A stretch of 20,988 bases of DNA, from positions 1 to 20,988 of the forward strand of contig DJIP01000106.1 in assembly GCA_002433675.1 (NCBI GenBank), given 5' to 3'. Made by a program: the position numbers and the translations under genes. Shown here one piece after another: positions 6,255 to 13,765 of the stretch. The stretch's first letter is position 1. Every line of letters starts with the position of its first letter. This DNA comes from Halomonas halophila (lineage in GTDB: Bacteria > Pseudomonadota > Gammaproteobacteria > Pseudomonadales > Halomonadaceae). The notes below the pieces were generated by a model that saw nothing but the letters and a program-made list of their open reading frames with translations, was not told where the DNA came from and did not search any database.

Positions 6255-7763
6255 GTGCCCAGTCATCAACGTCACGCCGAATGGATCACCGAGGCATTGG
6301 CCATGCGCCTGGTATCGCCTGGTACCGAACCGACGTCGGGTTCGCTGTCCCAGCGCCTGTACGCCGCCCTGCGCGAGTGGATCCAGCAAGGTAGCTTGCC
6401 CGCTGCCAGCGCCCTGCCCTCGTCTCGACGGCTGGCCACTGACCTCGGCATCGGCCGCAATACGGTGCTTGCCGCCATGGACCGCCTGGTGGCGGAGGGC
6501 TTCGTCGAGGCCCGCCGGGGCTCCGGGCTATTCGTGGCGTCATTGGCGCTGCCCGAACCCAGCCCGTTGCCCGGCACCCCGGTCCAGACGAGTCGCTGGC
6601 ATTCTCGGCGAGGTCAGCGACTGCTCGAGAGCTGCGGCGGGATGGAGGGCTCCCGTGACGCCTTCGCCCCGGGCGTCCCCGCCCTCGATCTGTTCCCGCG
6701 GGAGGCCTGGCAGCGCCTGCTGCGCCGCCATCGCCACAAGGCCAGCCTGGATGCCTTCGGCTACGCCACCAACGGCGGACATCACGCCCTCAAGGCGGCG
6801 CTGTGTGACTACCTGCGCCTATCGCGCTCGGTCAACTGCCAACCACAGCAGATCCTGATCACCCAGGGCGCCCAGCAGGCCTTCGAACTGATCGCTCGCT
6901 TGCTGGCCGACCCCGGCGACAGTATCTGGGTCGAGGATCCCGGCTACACCGGGGCCAAGGCCTGCTTCGCCATGGCCGGGCTAGCAACCGTCCCGGTACC
7001 GGTGGACGCCCAGGGCATGCAGCCACAAGCTCTCGCCCCGGATAGCCCGCCACCACGACTGATCTATGTCACCCCCTCACATCAGTACCCCAGCGGTGTG
7101 ACCATGCCGGTAGCCCGGCGTCTCGCCTTGCTGGACTGCGCGCACCGACACGGCGCGCTGATCATCGAGGACGACTACGACAGCGAATTTCGCTATTCCA
7201 CCGCGCCGGTGGCTTCCCTGCAGGGGCTGGCCGGAGGCGGTCCGGTGCTTTACGTCGGCACCTTCAGCAAGGTGCTCTACCCGGGCCTCAGGCTTGGTTA
7301 CCTGGTGCTGCCCGAGGCTCTGGTGGACGATTTTCGCCGCGCCAACGCCCGCCTGCATCGGGAAGGCCAGTACGTCGACCAGTCGGCGCTGGCGGACTTT
7401 ATCGTCGAGGGACACTTTTCTCGCCATATCGCGCGCATGCGCCACTGCTATCGACAGCGCCAGGCATGCCTGCGCGAGGCCCTGGCGCCGGCCGTGGAGC
7501 AGGGGCTTGAACTGTCGGAAGGCCAGGCCGGCATGCATCTGGTGGCACGGCTCGCCTCACTGCAACAGGAACAACGCCTGGTGGAGCGCGGACGACACCA
7601 GGGCGTCACGCTGTCGCCGCTATCGGGGCACTACCTGACCCCGGATGCAGTGCCTGGGCTGGTGCTGGGCTACGCCGGCTCGACACCCGAGCGGATCGCC
7701 GAGGCCGGCGGCTGGCTGGCCTCGGCCTGGATCGATGACCAGCAGCGCGCTCTATCGAATTAA
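6255..7763 (+). CDS. MocR/PdxR-type GntR-family regulator with aminotransferase-like domain
   Basis: 502-residue transcription factor. An N-terminal GntR winged helix (about 30-95: SLSQRLYAALREWIQQG, LPSSRRLATDLGIGRNTV, RRGSGLFVA) is joined by a linker to a fold-type-I aminotransferase domain (about 135-495). The PLP site is complete: GYATNGGHHALKAAL, VEDPGYTGA, VTPSHQYPSGV, IIEDDYDSEF with D307, and GTFSKVLYPGLRLGY with the Schiff-base lysine K339. MocR proteins use this domain as an effector sensor for PLP, GABA, taurine or similar amines. GTG at 6255 is preceded by AAGGGGA. The divergent GNAT/paiB cluster suggests an amine-related signal, which is inference. It could be called PdxR-like, but no pdx genes are near. 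Confidence 0.88.
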   Translation: MPSHQRHAEWITEALAMRLVSPGTEPTSGSLSQRLYAALREWIQQGSLPAASALPSSRRLATDLGIGRNTVLAAMDRLVAEGFVEARRGSGLFVASLALPEPSPLPGTPVQTSRWHSRRGQRLLESCGGMEGSRDAFAPGVPALDLFPREAWQRLLRRHRHKASLDAFGYATNGGHHALKAALCDYLRLSRSVNCQPQQILITQGAQQAFELIARLLADPGDSIWVEDPGYTGAKACFAMAGLATVPVPVDAQGMQPQALAPDSPPPRLIYVTPSHQYPSGVTMPVARRLALLDCAHRHGALIIEDDYDSEFRYSTAPVASLQGLAGGGPVLYVGTFSKVLYPGLRLGYLVLPEALVDDFRRANARLHREGQYVDQSALADFIVEGHFSRHIARMRHCYRQRQACLREALAPAVEQGLELSEGQAGMHLVARLASLQQEQRLVERGRHQGVTLSPLSGHYLTPDAVPGLVLGYAGSTPERIAEAGGWLASAWIDDQQRALSN

Positions 7764-7798
7764 GTGCCAGAGGCACAAAGCCGATCAAGATGGTGTAC

Positions 7799-7825
7799 AA
7801 AAAAAGGCGCCCCATCGGGGCGCCC
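7799..7825 (-). terminator. Rho-independent terminator of tctCBA
   Basis: On the minus strand a GGCGCCCC/GGGGCGCC stem (8 pairs, loop of three) is followed by seven T residues. It lies 55 bases past the tctA stop and just after the convergent MocR-type gene; the T-run is on the minus strand only, so it mainly serves tctA. Confidence 0.88.
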
Positions 7826-7880
7826 AAGTGCGTTAGTCGAGTCGAACCCGCAGGCCCTCGTCAACCACTGGGAAGGGTAC

Positions 7881-9404
7881 TCAGTCTCCCGGCGTGGTGT
7901 GGCCGGTCTGGACTTCCATGCGCTTTCTCAGGATCGGGCCAACGATGTACGGCAGGATCAGGCCAAGACCGGCGAACAGCCACAGGCCGATGGCCAGGCC
8001 GCTGTCCCACAGAATCGTCCAGTCACCGTCGGAGATGTCCATGGCGTGGCGCAGGTTCTTCTCCATCTCCGGGCCAAGCAGCAGACCCAGGATCACCGGC
8101 ACCAGCGGAATCTCGAGCTTCCGCAGGATGTAGCCACCGACCCCGAAGGCCACCATGAAGTACAGATCAAAGGTGGTGTTGGAGATCGAGTAGATGCCGA
8201 CGAAGGCCACCATGGTGACGATCGGCAGCAGGTACATCGGCGGCACCGACAGCAGCTTGACGAAGATGCCGACCATCGGGATGTTGAGCACCAGCAGCAG
8301 GAAGTTGCCGATCAACAGCGCCGCGATCACGCCCCACACGATGTCCGCGTTCTGGGTGAACATCAGCGGGCCAGGGGTAATATTCAGCGAGATCAGCAGC
8401 GCCAGCAGCACCGCGGTGGTACCGCTGCCCGGGACACCCAGGGTCAGCATGGGCACCAGAGCACCGCTGGAGGCGCCGTTGTTGCCAGCCTCGGGGCCAG
8501 CAACGCCGCGCGGGTCACCTTCACCGAAGTAGCCCTTCTTGCCGATGACCTTCTTCTCGAGGGTGTAGCCGATAAAGCTGCCCAGCGAAGCGCCGGCACC
8601 CGGCAGGACGCCGGCGATAAAGCCAAGGATGCCGCCACGGATGCTCGAAGGCATGATGCCCTTGATGTCGGCCCAGGAAAGCTTGAGCTTGTTGACCTTG
8701 ATGGTCTTCTTGCCCTTGCCGGCGCGGTCCTCGATAAAGAACAGAAGCTCCGAGATGGCGAACAGACCAACGATGGCGATGATGAAGTCGACGCCCTCGT
8801 AAAGCTCGAGCACCTGGAAGGTGTAGCGCTGGACGCCGGTATTGTCGATACCGATGGTCGCAATCATTAAACCGATGCAGGCCGCCACCACGGTCTTCAT
8901 CGGGTTCTTGCCGGTGATACCGCCAAGGGTCGCGAAGGCCAGCAGGAACAGCGCGAAGTATTCAGCAGGACCAAAGGTCAGGGCGAAGTCGGCCAGGATC
9001 GGCGCCAGCAGGATCAGGCCCACGGTGGCGATCAGACTACCCATGAAAGACGCCACGGCGGAAATCGCCAGGGCCTCTGCGGCCTTGCCCTTCTGGGCCA
9101 TGGGATAGCCGTCGAGGCAGGTCATCATGGCCGGCTCGTCACCGGGAATATTCAACAGAATCGACGAGATGCGCCCACCGTACATGGCGCCGGCATAGAC
9201 CGCTGTCAGCATGATCAGGGCGGTCTCGGGCTTGAGCCCCAGGGTAAAGGCCAGCGGGATCAGGATCGCCACACCGTTGGCCGGGCCGAGACCGGGCAGC
9301 GCGCCGATCAGGGTGCCGAGAAAGGCGCCCAGCAGCGCAAACATCAGGTTATGCGGGGCGAGAGCCACCCCGAAGCCGTCGATCAGGTAGCCAAGGGTTT
9401 CCAT
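7881..9404 (-). CDS. tctA: Tripartite tricarboxylate transporter large membrane subunit TctA
   Basis: 507-residue inner-membrane subunit with about 11-12 hydrophobic segments. TctA hallmarks include GALPGLGPANGVAILIPLAF (about residues 37-56), YAGAMYGGRISSILLNIPGDE, AEYFALFLLAFATLGG, the second conserved loop SIRGGILGFIAGVLPGAGAS, and LTLGVPGSGTTAVLLALL. With TctB and the periplasmic TctC it imports tricarboxylates such as citrate, or related organic acids, driven by an ion gradient; the true substrate cannot be read from sequence. The ATG at 9404 shares its A with the tctB TGA (TGATG) and has GGAGG upstream, so translation is coupled. It is the last gene of the operon and is followed by a strong terminator. 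Confidence 0.93.
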   Translation of the reverse strand: METLGYLIDGFGVALAPHNLMFALLGAFLGTLIGALPGLGPANGVAILIPLAFTLGLKPETALIMLTAVYAGAMYGGRISSILLNIPGDEPAMMTCLDGYPMAQKGKAAEALAISAVASFMGSLIATVGLILLAPILADFALTFGPAEYFALFLLAFATLGGITGKNPMKTVVAACIGLMIATIGIDNTGVQRYTFQVLELYEGVDFIIAIVGLFAISELLFFIEDRAGKGKKTIKVNKLKLSWADIKGIMPSSIRGGILGFIAGVLPGAGASLGSFIGYTLEKKVIGKKGYFGEGDPRGVAGPEAGNNGASSGALVPMLTLGVPGSGTTAVLLALLISLNITPGPLMFTQNADIVWGVIAALLIGNFLLLVLNIPMVGIFVKLLSVPPMYLLPIVTMVAFVGIYSISNTTFDLYFMVAFGVGGYILRKLEIPLVPVILGLLLGPEMEKNLRHAMDISDGDWTILWDSGLAIGLWLFAGLGLILPYIVGPILRKRMEVQTGHTTPGD

Positions 9405-9859
9405 CAGCCCACCTCCAGGAAGGACAGCACACCCAGGGGCAGGGGCAGGTCCAGCGCAAAGTTGAAGATCAGAAATACCACTACGCCGGAAATACCGCCG
9501 ACAATGAAGGCCTTGACCGGCGGCGCGCCCATGCGCCAGCACAGGGTGCCCACCGCCAGCAGGGTCGCCAGAATAAAGCCGAGCGGCTGCAGCAGGGCCG
9601 CGTAGAGCACCAGCACCACCAGGGCGATGATCAACTCGACGCCGGTGCGGCTCCAGGGCCAGGCATTGTCAGGGTCCGGGCGCACCACCATGTACAGGCT
9701 GGACAACCCCAGCACCACGGCCAGCAGGTAGGGGAAGGTTTCAGGGCCTACCGCCTCGGCCCCGCCAAAGGGTTCGGGAAACTGGGAAGCGCCCCAGCCG
9801 TACGCGACGGCCAGGACGATCATCAAGACCCCGAATACGCGGTCGTTGAACATGCTCAT
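9404..9859 (-). CDS. tctB: Tripartite tricarboxylate transporter small membrane subunit TctB
   Basis: 151-residue membrane protein with four predicted helices (about residues 8-24, 43-59, 73-103 covering two short segments, and 117-137), the usual size and topology of TctB. FNDRVFGVLMIVLAVAYGWGA near the N-terminus and the GPETFPYLLAVVLGLSSLYM segment are family features. It is the small partner of TctA in the inner membrane. The ATG at 9859 overlaps the tctC TGA by four bases (ATGA); an in-frame ATG two codons on (9853) is an alternative start. The stop overlaps tctA by one base. Confidence 0.9.
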   Translation of the reverse strand: MSMFNDRVFGVLMIVLAVAYGWGASQFPEPFGGAEAVGPETFPYLLAVVLGLSSLYMVVRPDPDNAWPWSRTGVELIIALVVLVLYAALLQPLGFILATLLAVGTLCWRMGAPPVKAFIVGGISGVVVFLIFNFALDLPLPLGVLSFLEVG

Positions 9860-10845
9860 TGCTGGATCAGTCCGATATCTTTGGACAGCTGGTTGATGTC
9901 GGCGATCTGCTCCTTGACGAAGGTCTCGAACTCACCGGCGCTCATGTGAAACGGCATCAGGCCGTTGCTTTCCATGACGTCCTTCCACTCCTCGCTCTCG
10001 TAGATGGTGTCCATGGCGTCGACCCAGTACTGCTTGGCGTCTTCAGGAATATCCGCCGGCATGTAGAAGCCGCGCCAGTTCGGACCCACGGCGTCGATGC
10101 CCTGCTCCTTGGCGGTGGGGATCTCGCTGAACTCGCCCGGCAGACGCTCCTCGGACAGCACCGCCACCACGCGCAGGTCGCCGGACTCCATGAAGCCCTG
10201 GGCCTCGGTGATATCACCGGTGAAGGCGTCGACATGACCGCCGACCACCTGGGTCATGGCCTCGCCGCCGTTGTTGTAGGACAGGTAGGGGATCCTCGGC
10301 AGGTTCTCGATGCCGGCGGCTTGAGCCGCGATCAGCACCTTGAGGTGATCCCAGCCGCCCTTGGCGCTGCCACCGGCGAACTTCACCGCACGCGGGTCTT
10401 CCTTGATCGCGTCCATGATGTCGTTCAGGTCCTGGTACTCGCTGTCGGCGCTGACGGCGATGACCCCATAGTCGGCCCCCAGGGCGCCGACCCAGTTGAC
10501 CATGTCGGCGGTCATGCCCGGGAACTGACCCTGGGCCAGGCGTGTGGTGGTGGCGGTGGAGGCCGCGACCAGCAGCTGATCATCACCGGCGCGCTTGCTG
10601 ACGGTATGGGCGTAGGCCACGCCACCGCCGGCACCGGCCATGTTGACGGTCTGCACACCGCGCGGCACCAGGTCCAGCTCTTCGAGCACGGTACCCACAC
10701 TGCGGCAGGTGAAGTCCCAGCCGCCGCCCGGATCGGCAGGTGCCAGACACTCCACCTTGCCTTCGGGCTCAAAGGCAACAGCGGTACTGGCGGCGCCGGT
10801 GATGGCAGCGATGGCGATCAGTTTGACTGGCGTGTTCATGGACAT
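9856..10845 (-). CDS. tctC: Tripartite tricarboxylate transporter substrate-binding protein TctC/Bug family
   Basis: 329-residue periplasmic binding protein. The signal peptide covers about residues 1-23 (TPVKLIAIAAITGAASTAVA, cleavage before FEPEG). The mature part has VECLAPADPGGGWDFTCR, the ligand-site loop of this family, then VNMAGAGGGVAYAHT, GGSAKGGWDHLKV, YNNGGEAMTQVVGGHVDAF, and PNWRGFYMPADIPE. It delivers substrate to TctBA. The ATG at 10845 is preceded by AGAGGA with seven bases spacing; an internal ATG at 10839 is possible. It is first in tctCBA and divergent from a regulatory operon 252 bases away. The PADPGGGWD loop resembles the Salmonella TctC-type subgroup more than the large Bug expansions. 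Confidence 0.9.
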   Translation of the reverse strand: MSMNTPVKLIAIAAITGAASTAVAFEPEGKVECLAPADPGGGWDFTCRSVGTVLEELDLVPRGVQTVNMAGAGGGVAYAHTVSKRAGDDQLLVAASTATTTRLAQGQFPGMTADMVNWVGALGADYGVIAVSADSEYQDLNDIMDAIKEDPRAVKFAGGSAKGGWDHLKVLIAAQAAGIENLPRIPYLSYNNGGEAMTQVVGGHVDAFTGDITEAQGFMESGDLRVVAVLSEERLPGEFSEIPTAKEQGIDAVGPNWRGFYMPADIPEDAKQYWVDAMDTIYESEEWKDVMESNGLMPFHMSAGEFETFVKEQIADINQLSKDIGLIQQ

Positions 10846-10926
10846 GAAGAAGTCCTCTGTTGTTGTCTGCCGACAGGAAGTCCGAGACGACATCCCGTCG
10901 CGATTGACGCCGAGACGGCGCCGAGA

Positions 10927-10970
10927 TTTCCACTTGTTGGAAACTGACACCTGGCTTACAATTCTGTAAG
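10927..10970. promoter_or_regulatory. Divergent control region: two perfect inverted repeats on a sigma-70-like promoter
   Basis: TTTCCA-CTTGT-TGGAAA (10927-10943) and CTTACA-ATTC-TGTAAG (10955-10970) are both perfect palindromes with 6-base arms. On the plus strand TTGTTG (10934-10939) and TACAAT (10957-10962), 17 bases apart, form a plausible -35/-10 pair for the downstream regulatory operon; the first palindrome covers the -35 and the second the -10. The region lies between tctC and the IclR-like gene, so either the IclR-type or the response regulator could bind here to control both directions. Which protein binds which repeat is unknown. Confidence 0.55.
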
Positions 10971-11097
10971 GCAGAACGTCGTTCCCTTGGATGGAAAGCT
11001 AAGCCCGGACTGCACCCGGGTCAACGCGCGATCGCGTAATTCCGACCAAAGTTGAATGCCATCGACATCGTTCGATATCACCGACAGGAAGGTTCAC

Positions 11098-11703
11098 ATG
11101 GCACAGGATCGCGTCGAGGCGGTCGAACGGGCCCTCTCGGTCCTGGAAGTCTTCGATACTCCTCAGGATAGTTTCAGTCTGGCAGAACTGGCCGATGCCA
11201 CAGGCTTCTACAAGAGCACCCTGCTCAGGCTGCTGGCCTCGCTGGAGCGCTTCGACTACACCCAGCGTGGAGAGGATGGCCGCTGGCGCATCGGCGGTGC
11301 TCCGGTGCGCCTGGCCCGTCGCCACGCCCCCAGCCGCGATCTGGCGGCGCTGATCCAGCCACTGCTCGACGGCCTGGCGCGACAACTCGGCGACACCGCC
11401 AGCCTGCTCGAGGTCACCGCCGATGTGGTCCACTGTCGCCTTGCCGCCCTGCCCGACCAGAGCCTGCGTCATGACCTGGTTCCCGGCAGCCAGTGGCCCC
11501 TGCGGGACACCGAAGATCCGGCGCCGGCCCTTGCGGGAGGCACCATGGTGTGTCGGCGCCTGCCGCTGGAAGGTCGTCACCCGCTCTGGTTGGCCCTGTC
11601 CGGGCCCGAGGGACGGTTGGACACATACGCCGCGGCGACACGGCTCGACGAGGCGGTGACGCAGTTGATCGATCAGCCGGACACCCAAGGGAGGCGCGCA
11701 TGA
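11098..11703 (+). CDS. Short IclR-family transcriptional regulator
   Basis: 201-residue regulator. The N-terminal IclR winged helix is clear (VEAVERALSVLEVFDT, SFSLAELADATGFYKSTLLRLLASLERFDYTQR, GRWRIG; about residues 6-70). The C-terminal part starts as an IclR effector domain (LIQPLLDGLARQLGDTASLLEVTADVVHCRL, 85-115) but then lacks the usual middle stretch (the GKALLA segment and the conserved E-x-G-x-x-C region) and ends after LWLALSGPEGRLDTYAAATRLDEAVTQLI. Family members usually have about 250 residues. The ATG at 11098 has AGGAAGG upstream; an upstream ATG at 11056 is possible but lacks a site. Its TGA overlaps the next gene's ATG (ATGA), making it first in a four-gene operon divergent from tctCBA. 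Confidence 0.82.
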   Translation: MAQDRVEAVERALSVLEVFDTPQDSFSLAELADATGFYKSTLLRLLASLERFDYTQRGEDGRWRIGGAPVRLARRHAPSRDLAALIQPLLDGLARQLGDTASLLEVTADVVHCRLAALPDQSLRHDLVPGSQWPLRDTEDPAPALAGGTMVCRRLPLEGRHPLWLALSGPEGRLDTYAAATRLDEAVTQLIDQPDTQGRRA

Positions 11704-12359
11704 CACTGCTGCTGGTGGAAGACGATCGGCTTCTGGCCGAGACCCTGGTCGATGCCCTTGGCATCGCCGGCCACGAGGTTGTACATCTCGACAACGGCCT
11801 CGACGCCCGCGACCGCCTCCAGGGCAATCACCGACTGGACATGGTGCTGCTGGATCTGAACCTTCCCGGGCTCGGCGGCCTGGAGGTGCTGGAGGCGTTG
11901 AGACGCCACGACAGCTCGACCCCGGTGCTGATTCTCACCGCTCGCGGCGCGGTGGAAGATCGCGTGCGAGGGCTCGACCTGGGTGCCGATGACTACCTGG
12001 CCAAGCCCTTCTCGCTGGAGGAGCTGGAGGCTCGGGTACGCGCCCTGATGCGTCGCCGGGCTCCCTCCGGCCTGATCACCGTGGGCGAACTCAGCTTCGA
12101 TAGCCTGGCCCAGCGCTTCAGCCTGGGCGACGAGGCGCTGGCACTGCCTCCGCGAGAGCAGCGCCTGCTGGGGTGCCTGATGCGACACGCCGGCCAGCCG
12201 GTGGACAAGGCTTCCCTGGTGCGTGAAGCCTTCGGCGAGGAGGAGCTCGGCGACAATGCCATCGAGGTCTACGTGCATCGTCTGCGCAAGCGCCTTCAGG
12301 GGCATCGGGTGAACCTGCGCACGGTGCGCGGTCTCGGCTACCTGCTGGAAGCACCATGA
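11700..12359 (+). CDS. OmpR/TctD-type two-component response regulator
   Basis: 219-residue response regulator. The receiver domain (1-115) has acidic residues E7, D8 and D9, phosphoacceptor D52 (LLDLNLPGLGG), T80 (LILTARG) and K102 (YLAKPFS). The C-terminal OmpR-type winged helix (about 128-218) includes LSFDSLAQRFSLGDEALALPPREQRLL and NAIEVYVHRLRKRL...LRTVRGLGYLL. Close architecture and partner resemble TctD and related regulators of tricarboxylate uptake. The start ATG overlaps the IclR-like stop (ATGA) and its own stop overlaps the kinase start in the same way. It likely acts on the tctC promoter side of this divergon; that is inference from position. Confidence 0.9.
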   Translation: MTLLLVEDDRLLAETLVDALGIAGHEVVHLDNGLDARDRLQGNHRLDMVLLDLNLPGLGGLEVLEALRRHDSSTPVLILTARGAVEDRVRGLDLGADDYLAKPFSLEELEARVRALMRRRAPSGLITVGELSFDSLAQRFSLGDEALALPPREQRLLGCLMRHAGQPVDKASLVREAFGEEELGDNAIEVYVHRLRKRLQGHRVNLRTVRGLGYLLEAP

Positions 12360-13765
12360 GCGGGGATTCACTGCATCGCCGACTGTTGACCTGGCTGCTG
12401 CTGCCGATGCTGATCGTCGGCTCGGTGGTGCTGTGGCGGGCCTGGCTGGACGCTCGCCAGACCGCCGACCGGGCCTTCGACCGACTGCTCGACGCCGCCA
12501 GTCTGTCGATCGCCGAACAGGCCCAGTGGCAGGACGATCGCCTGTGGCTGGATCTGCCCCCGGCGGCTCTGGAAATGCTCGCCTCGCGCCATGACGAACG
12601 GGTGTTCTATACCCTGGTGGACGCCCGCGGTGAGCGGGTCACCGGCAACGCCGACCTGCCCGGTATCGAAGGCGCCGCCCAGGAGGCAAGCGACGTCGTC
12701 TATGGCAACGTTGAGTACCACGGCATGCCTCTGCGTCTCGGCGTGCGCCGCTCTCGCCTGGAGGACTGGCGCCTGCGCGAGCCCTTCGAGATCCGGGTCG
12801 CCCACACGCGCGAGGGGCGCGACGCGCTCAGCGGCGAGCTGTTCCGCCAGAGCCTCGCCTACCTGCTGGCGGTGGCGGTGCTGTCGGTGGCCGCCCTGCT
12901 GATCGCCATTCGCCTGGCGCTGGCGCCGCTGACGCGACTGCGACGCCAGATACGCAGCCGTGACCCCCGCACCCTGGCACCGCTGGAACTGCCTCTGCCG
13001 CGAGAGCTGGCCGAGCTGCGCGACACCGTCAACGAGCTGCTGGCACGGATGCGACGGGTCAAGGCCAACCAGGAACGCTTTATCGGCGATGCCTCGCACC
13101 AGCTCCGCACCCCCCTGGCGGGGCTTTCCGCCCGGGCCGAACTGGCCCTGCGCCAGGACGACCCGGCCATCTGGCGCTCGGCCCTCGGCGCCATGCAGAC
13201 CACCAGCCAGAGCGCGTCGCGCCTGGCCATGCAACTGCTGTCGCTGACCCGCCTGGACAATCCCGAGTACCGGCCCGAACTGGCCCCCACTGATCTGGTT
13301 CAGGTCGCCCGTGAGGCGGTGATGGCCCATTGGCAACGCTGTCAGCGCGCCGACGTCGACCTTGGTCTGGAGGCGCCAGAGGCACCGGTGCGCGTGCAGG
13401 GACTCGACTGGCAGCTGGGCGAGGCGCTGGCCAACCTGATCGACAATGCCTGCCACTACGGTGCCAGGCACATCACCGTCGAGGTCAGCGCCGACCCCAT
13501 CGCTCTGGCGGTAACCGATGACGGCCCGGGCATCCCCCACGAGCGTCGACTGCTGGTACTGCGCCCCTTCCACCGCGGCGAGCACGCAAGCGAAGGCTCG
13601 GGTCTGGGCCTGGCCATCGTCGACGGCATCGCCCGCACCCACGGCGCTCGACTAAGCCTGGGTGACGCCCGGGAAACACCACCACCGGGCCTGCGAGTCA
13701 GCCTGCTGTTTGCCGAAGCCGTCGACAACGAATCGACGTCCGCCCACACACGGAGCCAGCCATGA
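12356..13765 (+). CDS. TctE-type sensor histidine kinase
   Basis: 469-residue inner-membrane kinase. Topology: transmembrane helix about 10-28, periplasmic sensor about 30-165, second helix about 166-189, HAMP-like linker to about 235, dimerisation/phosphoacceptor H248 in FIGDASHQLRTPLAGL, and an HATPase domain with N-box NLIDNACHYG (N364), G1 DDGPGIP (388-394) and G2 GSGLGLA (414-420). The TctE N-terminal sensor subtype is supported by the SIAEQ/FYTLVDARGERVTGNADLP segment. The partner is the response regulator immediately upstream (ATGA overlap), and its stop overlaps the start of a periplasmic binding protein, which may present a ligand to the sensor domain. All catalytic motifs look intact. 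Confidence 0.9.
   Translation: MSGDSLHRRLLTWLLLPMLIVGSVVLWRAWLDARQTADRAFDRLLDAASLSIAEQAQWQDDRLWLDLPPAALEMLASRHDERVFYTLVDARGERVTGNADLPGIEGAAQEASDVVYGNVEYHGMPLRLGVRRSRLEDWRLREPFEIRVAHTREGRDALSGELFRQSLAYLLAVAVLSVAALLIAIRLALAPLTRLRRQIRSRDPRTLAPLELPLPRELAELRDTVNELLARMRRVKANQERFIGDASHQLRTPLAGLSARAELALRQDDPAIWRSALGAMQTTSQSASRLAMQLLSLTRLDNPEYRPELAPTDLVQVAREAVMAHWQRCQRADVDLGLEAPEAPVRVQGLDWQLGEALANLIDNACHYGARHITVEVSADPIALAVTDDGPGIPHERRLLVLRPFHRGEHASEGSGLGLAIVDGIARTHGARLSLGDARETPPPGLRVSLLFAEAVDNESTSAHTRSQP

Noticed and set aside
6120..6389. N-terminal extension of the GNAT protein up to 6389.
   Set aside because: It would overlap the MocR-type gene start; the GNAT fold begins at the ATG at 6119 with its own ribosome site.
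7764..8870. A 368-codon plus-strand frame opposite tctA, starting just after the MocR-type gene.
   Set aside because: H/Q/D-rich antisense product without a domain; it also crosses the tctA terminator hairpin.
9859..10947. A 362-codon open frame on the plus strand opposite tctC.
   Set aside because: It mirrors tctC on the other strand, has no recognisable domain and a low-complexity G/H/D/L-rich composition typical of the antisense frame of a high-GC gene.
12368..13642. A 424-codon open frame on the minus strand opposite the histidine kinase.
   Set aside because: The kinase frame has all catalytic motifs; the opposite frame is Q/G/H-rich with no family features.
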